From the NCBI RefSeq assembly GCF_027943255.1, contig NC_072896.1:124403879-124467878 (forward strand): a stretch of 64,000 nt of DNA, read 5' to 3'. The DNA comes from Anastrepha obliqua. Lineage: Eukaryota > Arthropoda > Insecta > Diptera > Tephritidae. Position 1 is the stretch's first letter. Each line of letters opens with the position of its first letter. Below the pieces are notes generated by a model. It saw only the letters and a program-made list of their open reading frames with translations, was not told where the DNA came from and searched no databases. The position numbers and the translations under genes are program-made. Positions 55,712 to 64,000 of this stretch are shown one piece after another.

Positions 55712-56515
55712 TGCTGCGTCATCTCATTGAACAGTGTAAGCAATATTTTGCCTGAAGTATTGGGTTTCATGGCGGCCGCCGTAGCCGTATGGGTTTGTGC
55801 GTGACTACCATTCGGAATTTACAGAGAGAACGTAGGTTCGAAACTCGATGAAACACCAGGCAATGGCAAACCTCCGAGTGTATTTCTGCTATTAAAAAGC
55901 TCCTTATAAAAATATCTGCCGTTCGGAGTCGGCTTGAAACTGTAGGTCCCTCCATTTGTGGAACAACATCAAGACGCACACCACAAATAGGAGGAGGAGC
56001 GTATGGGGCGTACACCCTTTTTGGTTGTTTGGTATTCGTTAACAATGGAACAAAACCACGAATTCGAATGCGACTTTCTCAGCAACATTTAGAGCCTTTA
56101 CGAAAGGAAAACTGGCTTTTGTGCGCCGATTCAGAACTATGGATGAGGCGTGGGTATATCACCATGTTAATACATCAAAACAAGAGGCTAAGGAGTAGTG
56201 CGAATCTCGGTTCTCGGCGCTGAAACGAGTTGATTTTTAGAAATCGGTCAAGAAGGTGTTAGCATCAGTTTTTTTGGGATGCGAAAGGAACTTTGCTTGT
56301 GGATTACTTGCAAACTGGTGAAACAAAAAGTTCTGAATATTATTGTAATCTTGTAAAAAAAATTTAGACTGAAGGAAAAAAATCCATGAATTCAAGTTCG
56401 AATTGTTGGAGCATCCACCGAATTCACCAGAATCCACAAGAATTCAGATCTAGAAGAATTATATTGAGAATCAACCGGATCTCTCAGTGACTTAGTTGGT
56501 TGAAGCTCGTCATAT
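55712..56515 (+). pseudogene. Mariner copy interrupted by a SINE
   Basis: The first 58 bases (NSVSNILPEVLGF-like reading) match 4386-4430 of the mariner fragment at 4.1-4.7 kb. Homology stops at TGGGTTTCA, resumes after the SINE at ATTCGTTAACAATGGAACAA (compare 4472), and goes on through FWDAKGTLLVDYLQTGETKS and KFELLEHPPNSPESTRI. Many stops are present. About 40 bases of mariner are missing at the insertion point. Confidence 0.8.
55771..56030 (+). mobile_element. tRNA-derived SINE inserted in a mariner
   Basis: GGCGGCCGCCGTAGCCGTAT opens the copy (A box slightly changed), with GTAGGTTCGAAACTCG as B box. About 60 bases around the GCGGTCGCCCCTCGG block are missing. The body then runs GGCAATGGCAAACCTCCGAG to CACCACAAATAGGAGGAGGA. 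The AT-rich tail is replaced by GTATGGGGCGTACACCC. No clean target duplication remains. Confidence 0.88.
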
Positions 56516-56524
56516 AAATAACGG

Positions 56525-57310
56525 GTGATTTTTTAGCTTCTATCTTTTTAAACAGTTGGTTTCAAAAGCTGACGCACGTTTAGTGTTTTGTTTCACTGTC
56601 AAACATCTTCTGTTTATATATATAACCATGAATCGTCTTACAAACGAACAATGCTTGCAAATCATTGAATTTTATTATAAAAATGCGTGTTCCGTTAAGA
56701 AAATTTAAAGTCGAAAAATTGTGTTCAGCGACGAAGCTCATTTTTAGATCAACGGGTACGTAAATAAGCAGAATTGTCGATTTTGGAGTGAAGATCAGCC
56801 AGAAGAATTGCAAGAGCTACCAATGTATCCAAAAAAGGTCACAGTTTGGTGCGGTTTATGGGCTGGAGGTATCATTGGACTGTACTTCTTCAAAGATCCT
56901 GCGAATCGTAACGTAACTGTGAATGGTGAGCGCTACCGTGAAATGATATCCAACTTTTTTTTGCCCAAAATGCAAGAGCTTGACTTGCATGACTTGTGGT
57001 TTCAGCAAGACGGTGCCACATGCCGCACAGCACGCGTAACAATGGACTTTTTGGGAGGCGAGTTCGGTGAACCAGATCGTGCGATATAACGGCTTTAGAT
57101 TATTTTTTGTGGGGCTATGTTAAAGCTCATGTCTATTCAGACAAGCCTGCTTCAATTAACGCATTGGAAGACAACATTAAAGCATTTATATGTGAGATAC
57201 CGGCCGAAACATTGGAAAGAGTATGCCAAAATTGGACTGAACGGATGGACCATTTGAAGCGCAGTCGCGGTCAACATTTACATGAAATATTCTTCAAACA
57301 TTAATTTATA
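56525..57310 (+). pseudogene. DD41D (rosa-like) transposase with two internal deletions
   Basis: The left end is GGGTGATTTTTTAGC. The plus strand starts MNRLTNEQCLQIIEFYYKNA, then jumps to KIVFSDEAHF (helix-turn-helix lost). It continues NGYVNKQNCRFWSEDQPEEL, PKKVTVWCGLWAGGIIGLYF, DLWFQQDGATCRTARVTMDF and, after a short deletion and shift, RSCDITALDYFLWGYVKAHV and RMDHLKRSRGQHLHEIFFKH before a stop. All three catalytic acids can be seen, but the protein cannot be made from this copy. It begins right after the decayed mariner tail. Confidence 0.85.
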
Positions 57311-57314
57311 TGGG

Positions 57315-57740
57315 CTGTACTATCGATTTATTTGCTTCCACATTGGGATTGCAATTTAAAACTTGCCCTTTTTTTCAAGTTTTGAGTATTTACTGACAAA
57401 GAATCGCTAGCTACTACTTTCGTTCATCATTCAGGCAATTGTTGGATTTCACACTGTAAAAGTTATTTACTTTTTGAGGTTATCCAGGAATTGATCCAAT
57501 ATAAAAATTTTCTGTAATAAAATAAAGGAAACGACCACGAACCAAACTCTTTTGCATACCCTTCAGTAATCAGTAATCGAAAAGTGCAGTCGGAGTATTG
57601 CTGGTGAGATGGCGACACCCAATTGATCGTTTTAAAATAAATTTTAATGAAGTTTGCATCACTTTTTCGAGCATTTTTATTGATATTATATTTATATTAT
57701 TATATATTATATTTCCGTTGATATTATTTAACCATTCTAC
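57315..57740. other. No gene recognised (57.3-57.7 kb)
   Basis: AT-rich spacer with a TATTA-rich stretch near 57690. Nothing supported. Confidence 0.3.
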
Positions 57741-57744
57741 AGCC

Positions 57745-58966
57745 ACTTATTGATGGTTTTTCAAGATAAACAAATTGCCGAAGCATTTGACTTCTGCAAC
57801 TATCGACTATCTGTTGACTATGGCCCTGAAACGGTCCAGAAACGAGTCGCGAGCTGCCCGAATGTGACTTGCAGGTATTTTGTTCCGCTCGCGGGCAATG
57901 GCTTTTCTCAGCGCCTCGAGACTGGTGAATCTTTTAGTTCAGACCTTGCTCTCCCAAATGGCCCAAAGAGAATAATCCATTGGATTCGCTTCTGGTGAAT
58001 TTGAGAGCCATTGTGTGGAAGTTATGAAGTTCGGAACGCTGTTTTTAGCCATTCTTGGTTCACTCGAGCTTTGTGAGACGGTGCCGAGACCTGTTGAAAA
58101 GCCCATGGTCTACCACCGAAAGGTTTGTCTGCCCACGGCTTCAAAGCGAACTCCAGAATACCTTCCCGATAATATTTTGCATTTACCTTAACGCCAGGCT
58201 CGATGGAAATGATTGGAGAGCGCCCATCTGTGGTTATAGCGGCCCAAACCATTATCTGTGGCGGGTGCTGCCTCCTGGTGGCCAATCTATGACTCCAATT
58301 CTTTATGAACTGTAGATCAAATAAACTCTATTGTTTTGGGAGTTTATGAATTGCTCAATTTGAAAAATTTTCTCGTCAGAAAACACAATGTTCGGTATTT
58401 GACCGCTTTCGGGCAAGCGAAGCAACTACTTCACTATCTCCAGTTTGACTTGTTGCTACTTTGGTGTGAGATCATGCGTCTTGTGGATCTTGTAAGGCTT
58501 GACCTTGAGATAATTTTTCAGTATGCGGCGGATGCTACGGTCAGATATTTTCAGTTCTTTCGTCATTTGTTTGGCACTTCGTCGGAGATTTCGCTCAAGT
58601 CGCTTCTTCACGTTGTAAACCATTTCACGTGACGTTGCAGTCTTTTGATGACCACCTCCATGTCGTTTCGCCATACTACCAGTATCATTTCTAACGAGTA
58701 ATGGTGCCACAAAAAAAAAACTTTCTTTACTTTTAGGTGCTCGAGCTCACGAACAATAGCTGGTTGTGATTTTCCAGCCAAATATAATGCAATCACACTA
58801 TTACGTCTGAGATGCATTACTGATTTTCTTTTATCGCGTTTACTCTCGGCAAAATGCTTCCGCGCGCTTGTAAACAACACTCTGGACTGTCATTTAACCA
58901 ACTAACAGACAGCTGATGCATGTGCAAGTGGTCTAAAGTTGATTACACTTCGAGTGTCGGACCCTG
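57745..58966 (-). pseudogene. Tc1-like transposon with mutated catalytic residue
   Basis: The minus strand reads a helix-turn-helix N-terminus (KRKSVMHLRRNSVIALYLAG, KSQPAIVRELEHL), then KRLERNLRRSAKQMTKELKI and SDRSIRRILKNYLKVKPYKI. It continues QIMVWAAITTDGRSPIISIE, FQQVSAPSHKARVNQEWLKT and, after shifts, NSPEANPMDYSLW. In this family the second block is QQDSAPSHK; here Asp is Val, so the active site is broken in addition to frameshifts. The right terminus, CGAGTGTCGGACCCTG with TA outside (58967-58968), looks like its TIR. The left one was not found. Confidence 0.82.
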
Positions 58967-58969
58967 TAT

Positions 58970-59985
58970 ATTGAACTTAATTTTTTCTTTAAAAGAACGT
59001 CTTAACATGCATGAAACCCCTACCCTGAGTGATCCACTTTGTGGAAAGAGCAAAAGTACTTACACATTTCAACTAAAATTTTTTCTATCTTGCGATTTAT
59101 GTACGTAAATTGCGAATGCCATGTAAGAATCTATGCAAATGTTTTCATTAGCAGACAGATAATATTTCACTTCTGACATTCCAACTTAAAGTCGAATATA
59201 TATATTCGCAACTACCTGCTACATTTCTGAACGTTACTCTACGTTAATAGGCCAATAATGGAATAGCTTTTATTCAGCTTTGAAAAATCTGCGCTAAAGA
59301 AAAGCGTAAACGAAAGGTCGTTCTGGCTTGCCGCCAACAACAACTAGTAGGTATTTCATATGCACAAGTTGGGGCCAAACACATGCACGCCTTCACAGAC
59401 ACAAACTGGCTTAGAGGTGAAAAATAAGTGGAAAGAAATCAGCGGAAGCGCAAAATTCTCCAACTTATTGCAGAGGGTGCGAAACATTTGCATTGCTTTG
59501 ACCTACTTTTAGGCGCAGCAAAGTGAAGCGTGGCGTTGTTGGTAGCAGTAGAAGAATAAAGTATATGTTTTGTTGTCACAACGCCAACGTGAGGACCCAA
59601 GCACTCTGGGTAGTTAAGACAAACGAGTATCGAAATTTACGCGAGGTGCCAAAAGGTTCAGTGACCTGCCAAGCACGCATTGAAGTATTCCTGATAAATT
59701 TCGTATATTCTTGTGACAGAATATATTTGTGTGTGCACGTTTGAAGGCATAGAATGTTTAGCAGCGAGGCTTCATATATCCAGATGGATTCTTATATTGT
59801 AAAATAAAAGGTCTGTAGAGCAAATAAATTGATAATGAATAATGTAAGTGCTGCAAAAAATTAGAGATATGTCTATGTACCTATACATGTAATCAAAAAG
59901 TACAAACATATTTTAAAAGTGGCACTCGGAAGAGGGTGGTGGTTGTGGTGGAGGGGTAGTTTGAGTGGCACAGCCCAACCCAATT
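58970..59985. other. No gene recognised (59.0-60.0 kb)
   Basis: About 1 kb without a recognisable element or exon. The GC-richer piece 59310-59530 has no readable domain. Confidence 0.35.
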
Positions 59986-59989
59986 AACA

Positions 59990-60517
59990 CAAGAATGCTA
60001 TGTTGATACATCACTTGTAGAACCGCCTCTTTTCATTAGGCGAACCATCTTTCTTTGACTATGAATCTGCCTATGACGTCTGCAATTTCTTTCAAGTTAT
60101 TCATTGAGAATCAACCCAGCGTTCTATTGTCGTGAAGCGACTTATGTACTCGCACAGACATGTAGGATTATTTCCTTCGATTCTTCTTGATTGCAGTTTC
60201 TGCATATGTCGTTATATGACCACCCCATCTACATACCTGGCAGGGTCTCCCCAAGACAAGTGACTGGTTTTTGTTGACGTAATTCTGAATATGTCTGCTT
60301 GTGGCTTTGTTAACGACTCTTCAGTTGGACCACGTTTGCTTAGTTATTTTGGAGCTATCCGTATTGGCCCTTCGCCAACGCCCTGCTTCTGGCCATTTGC
60401 GCACTCCTTGTGAACAGCCTATTTCTACTGCTTCGGATTTGTTATAGGATGTCTCCCGTTTTGCCAGTTTATCAACCTTCCCATTTCCTTCTACGCTCTT
60501 ACGGCCAAGTACCCAGA
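59990..60517 (-). pseudogene. R1-like LINE, RNase H end to C-terminus (3' side of a split element)
   Basis: The minus strand reads ITLIWVLGRKSVEGNGKVDK, LAKRETSYNKSEAVEIGC (RNase H end), then further blocks to HKSLHDNRTLG near the C-terminus. Upstream RNase H sequence of the same element is at 60965-61195. Stops are present. Confidence 0.72.
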
Positions 60518-60960
60518 TGAGAGTGATGTCTCATCAGGCTCCACTGAAGGCCCTGGAGAACGCGAAGCAAACCTCGAAAATTGTTCTGTACAATTTGTAC
60601 TTATATGGATTTCAGGTCATTCCGGTGTGCAAGGAAACGAGATTGCCGATGAATTGGCCAACTGTGGATTGGCGGTTCTCCCACAGGGACCAGTGCCAAT
60701 AATCGGAATCAGTTCCGCAGGAACCATGAATGAGATCAGCGATTATGTATGTAATCTACATAAAGAGCTATGGTCCGGTCTAGAATGTTGCAGAACTGCA
60801 AAGTGTTTTGTGACAATTCCACGACTACGATGTCGTGAGAATGAGTAATATTCGTTCTCTGAAACTGGAGGATGCTTACAGGTTTGCCAAAGAACCTGGA
60901 AAATTCTCTCTCTTTCTATGATACTTTTCTCCTTCACTATTTACCCTCTTTCCAGAGCTC
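60518..60960 (+). pseudogene. RNase H fragment of another LINE, opposite strand
   Basis: The plus strand reads APLKALENAKQTSKIVLYN, then HSGVQGNEIADELANCGLAV, an RNase H C-terminal block with the GNEIADELA signature, and stops after about 70 more codons. It lies exactly where the minus-strand element's RNase H domain is interrupted. Confidence 0.75.
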
Positions 60961-60964
60961 TAAA

Positions 60965-61715
60965 TACAGCGGGGGATTTTTAGCCTGAGTGTTTTAGGAG
61001 CCACCAATTTTCTTCTGTGCATTGTCTGATGATATTTGATTTTGTTATAGGTGACTTTAAAGCTAAGATTGCTGTTTGACTATCTGAAAAAATACATACT
61101 TTCTGTAGGTTTGGTATATGGTTTTCAATTATCCTGGAAGCTTTCCTTATCCCGAGAACTTCTGCTTGAAAGGATACGAAGTCTTTCGAATACACACAGT
61201 CATCTTAGATCCGCCAGTGTGCGGTGTATTTATATTCTCTTTGACTATTGAATTCAAATCCCATTCCTTATGCGGGAACTTTACCTTAAACTTTATTCTA
61301 AAGTCTAGGATAGCGGTAATAAAAACAGATGAGTTGCTAGTAAGTCTTTGACTGTCTAAAATAACACTATGACCAAACATCCTGGCATTTCAAAAATCAC
61401 CTTCTTTTATTCTAAAGTTAGTCGTAGTTGACATTAAGTGCCTCTGCTGGACACGATTTCATAGCTCCAGCTACTTCTGCGCAGGCTGCTTGTTGTACGC
61501 TCGTTAGCCGCCTAATGCCAACTAATACTCCGTATGACATAATCGGTCTTACTATGGCAGTATGCATCCAAAGTGTGACTTTAAACTCCAGCTTCTTCTG
61601 ATAACCCTTTGGCAAGTGTAAAGAGGAGTTAAAATTATAATAAAATCTAAGTGAGCGAAGATTGCTTAAATCATTGGAAAGTGCAAATTTTAGACTTATT
61701 AGACTTACCAACAAT
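60965..61715 (-). pseudogene. R1-like LINE, thumb and RNase H start (5' side of a split element)
   Basis: The minus strand reads LWMHTAIVRPIMSYGVLVGI, RRLTSVQQAACAEVAGAMKS and CPAEALNV (thumb/connection), then SVIL/VFITAILDFRIKFK-type filler, FQAEVLGIRKASRIIENHIP and VCIFSDSQTAILALKSPI (RNase H with SDSQ). It is frameshifted at about 61400 and 61190. It continues on the far side of the plus-strand insert at 60517. Confidence 0.75.
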
Positions 61716-61795
61716 GCCTAATCATATGCCCTCACTCTATTTTGTTACGTCCTTGAATCTTCTCCGTACCATAAATTCGCCCCGTATATGTATAT

Positions 61796-62845
61796 ACAGG
61801 GTGTGCCATCTTTTATGTCGGTATGTAAAAGCTGAATAACTTTGTCATTTACCAGCCGATCGACTTCAACATGCATGTTTTCGATACGTCAATTCAGTAC
61901 AATTTCAGCCATGGATCGCTTTACACCGAAACAACGCGCTGAAATAGTGACGCTCTGCATTGAAAAAAGTCATTCTTTTGTTCTAACTGAACGCGCATGT
62001 TGCAAAAAGTATCGCGGCAAACAGTCACCGTCTGACAATACTATTCGTCGTTTGGTGTCGAATTTGTTTGAGCACGGGACAGTAAGAGATCGTCAACATG
62101 CCGGTCATCAACGACCACGACGTTCTAATGAACTTGTTGAAGCAGTGAGGAAGAGCGTTGCCCAGGAACCAACAGTGTCGTATCGTCGTCGTGCTCAGCA
62201 TCTTGGCGTCAGTGAAACCACAATGCGGCGCATTTTAAAGGATGATTTAAATTTGCTTCTGTAAAAACTGCATTTGGCACAAAGAATATTGCCGACAGAC
62301 CATTCACGTCGCTTGGAATACGGCCAAACAGTCGCTCAAATGGTTGACACTGAACCCAATTTTTGGAAGCAAATTTTAATGACTGGGTTCATATTAACCT
62401 CTCTGGCAACGTGAATAATCTAAATTGCCGCATTTTGGGAACTGAAAATCCACACGAGATTCATGAAACGCCATTGCATGACCGGAAAGTTACTGTTTGG
62501 GCCGGCTTTTGCACCAAAACCATCATTGGACCATATTTTTACCGAGAAAACGAAACGGTCGATGGAAACCGATATCGATGGATGTTGGCTCATTATGTCT
62601 GCCCGTCTACTGGTTTCAACAAGACGGTGCACCATGCCACACTGCGAATGCCACAATTGAATTTCTGCAACGAAAGTTCCCGGGACGTCTAGTGTCAAAA
62701 CGAGGTGACATCGACTGGCCCCCTAGATCGCCTGACTTAAGCCCCTTGGACTTCTTTTTGTGGGGTTATCTGAACAGTAAGGTTTACACCAACAAGCCGC
62801 AGACAGCTTAAGGCAAACATTCGTACCAAACGATGAAAAAAACGA
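61796..62845 (+). pseudogene. DD41D (rosa-like) transposon, 3' end cut by a LINE
   Basis: The left end CAGGGTGTGCCATCTTTTAT lies beside TA. The plus strand encodes MDRFTPKQRAEIVTLCIEKS, KQSPSDNTIRRLVSNLFEHG and LGVSETTMRRILKDDLNLLL (helix-turn-helix). After shifts come PHEIHETPLHDRKVTVWAGF, YWFQQDGAPCHTANATIEFL and DIDWPPRSPDLSPLDFFLWG, with the last two aspartates 41 residues apart. The first catalytic block is damaged (DWVHINLSGNV). The C-terminus stops at TNKPQTA, and LINE sequence begins near 62846. Confidence 0.87.
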
Positions 62846-63950
62846 TGTTTCTTCGAAACACTACACTGCCACCTCTGGGGTACCTCAGGGTAGTATTTTA
62901 GGACCTTTGTTATTTATTTTGTTTATTAATGATATTTATTCGTGTTTTTCCTTCGCTAATTTTCTTCTCTATGCTGATGATCTAAAAATGTACACTGAAA
63001 TAAGAAATTCTAGTGATTCAGCCGCCCTACAGTCTGAGTTGAATAATTTATTTTCCTGGTGCCTTATTAATCGTCTATTTCTTAACATTGAAAAATGTCA
63101 TAAAATCACATTTTCTAAGCTTCAAAATCCCCTCAGCACCTCTTATAATATCAATCATACATATCTTGCTTCGTCTGATGTGATAAAAGACTTAGGGGTC
63201 TTCTTTGATTCAAAGCTTAATTTTATCACGCACCTAAATTATGCCGTTTCCAATTCTCTTGCTATGCTCGCATTTGTTAGACGTCACTCATCGCACTTCA
63301 CTGATCCATATACTCTTAAGATTTTATACTCTGCGTTTGTGCGGTCCAAATTAGATTATGCCTCTTTTATTTGGAGACCTTATCATGCAGTTCATGTAAA
63401 TCGAGTGGAGAGGGTTCAAAAAATGTTTGTGCGTTTCGCGCTACATTCACTCAATTTCTCAGACCCCAAACCGTCTTACGTCTCACGCTGTCGTTTGATT
63501 AGTCCCTGTCCATTAAGTGACAGAGGTACATTCCAGGCAGTTTCTTTTATCTTCGATCTCGTTAATGGACTAATTGACTGCCCGTTTCTTCTAGAAAGAA
63601 TACATTTTAATGTTCCTTGCAGGAACTTTCGCCGTGTCAAAATTTTTCATGTTGGCGTTAGGAGGACATTATATAGTTCCAAAGCGCCTCTTGTTAGAAC
63701 GCTGTCTGACATTAACTATCTCGCCTCCCTTTTGGATCTAGACTTCTCCAGGGCGAAACATGTATTTAAATCCCAATTAAATTTTTTTTCCTTTGTAAGA
63801 ATTCTAAATAATTACCAAGTATATTTTGTTTATTTAGTTTTCTAAGCTTTGATTTTGTTAATTATTTCTATTTATATATAATATAAATACTCTTAGTTCT
63901 ATGTAGTCTGTAAGAAACTTTGTATTTTCTTGTCTTACTAAAATGAATAA
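62846..63950 (+). pseudogene. CR1/Jockey-like LINE, 5'-truncated copy with a long intact frame
   Basis: The copy starts abruptly in the fingers/palm region (YTATSGVPQGSILGPLLFIL) and keeps one open frame through the catalytic YADDLKMYTEIRNSSDSAAL, ASSDVIKDLGVFFDSKLNF, RRHSSHFTDPYTLKILYSAF, RVERVQKMFVRFALHSLNFS, to VYFVYLVF and a stop at 63843 (at least 312 codons). The 3' end TACTAAAATGAATAA matches the end of the 54.6-kb copy. It carries the 27 bases deleted there. It lacks the endonuclease and ORF1, so it cannot move alone, but the undamaged frame suggests recent insertion. Confidence 0.9.
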
Positions 63951-64000
63951 TCCTCCTCTTTAAGTTATAAGAAAGTTTATATTTTTCTTTTACTCATTAC

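Overview
This is AT-rich, repeat-laden nuclear DNA of an insect. Two coding loci place it in a higher (cyclorrhaphan) fly. One is the 5' end of nompC (TRPN mechanoreceptor channel), whose first exon reads almost like the Drosophila protein. The other is a mitochondrial-type medium-chain acyl-CoA synthetase (ACSF2 family). The mobile-element mix (several mariner lineages including DD41D 'rosa-like' copies, R1/Jockey/CR1-like LINEs, RTE-like scraps, a tRNA-derived SINE, TA-flanked MITEs) would suit a tephritid fruit fly, but that is inference. I see no tRNA or rRNA gene, no CRISPR array and no bacterial-style operon.

Layout. 1-17 kb: decayed elements only. These are a Tc1/mariner tail, nested LINE pieces (1.2-2.3 kb), TA-flanked MITEs (2.45-3.62 kb), a mariner fragment (4.1-4.7 kb), an intron-bearing pseudogene of a coiled-coil protein (4.73-6.25 kb, minus), a hAT-like remnant (9.9-11.1 kb), and a repeat block at 14.05-15.61 kb with a roughly 640-bp ATGTT pentanucleotide array, followed by a pogo-like remnant. 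17.2-21.4 kb: an R1-like LINE scrap, then the acyl-CoA synthetase gene on the plus strand. Three exons are visible, and the second intron is filled with LINE debris. 21.7-24.9 kb: a short DD41D transposon with 25-bp terminal inverted repeats, and LINE fragments. 26.66-27.05 kb and 33.37-33.47 kb: nompC exons 1 and 2. The 6.3-kb intron between them holds LINEs, mariners and a SINE. From 33.47 kb to the window end I find no further nompC exon. If the locus continues on this scaffold, its second intron is at least 30.5 kb and consists largely of transposons.

That last 30 kb is the most informative part for transposon history. It holds a nearly full-length 1,246-bp mariner with intact ends; an internally deleted 533-bp mariner; a SINE whose tRNA-like head is repeated four times between perfect 15-bp target duplications; a second complete SINE with its own 15-bp duplication; two pairs of related MITEs; a long inverted repeat around one MITE; LINE-into-LINE and SINE-into-mariner nestings; and two closely similar copies of one CR1/Jockey-like LINE (52.0-54.6 and 62.85-63.95 kb).

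I found no convincing undescribed multi-gene system. The best leads are the head-amplified SINE, the TIR-bounded satellite-like block at 14-15.6 kb, and the size of the nompC intron. All coordinates, motif readings and splice calls were made by eye; no alignment or database search was run.
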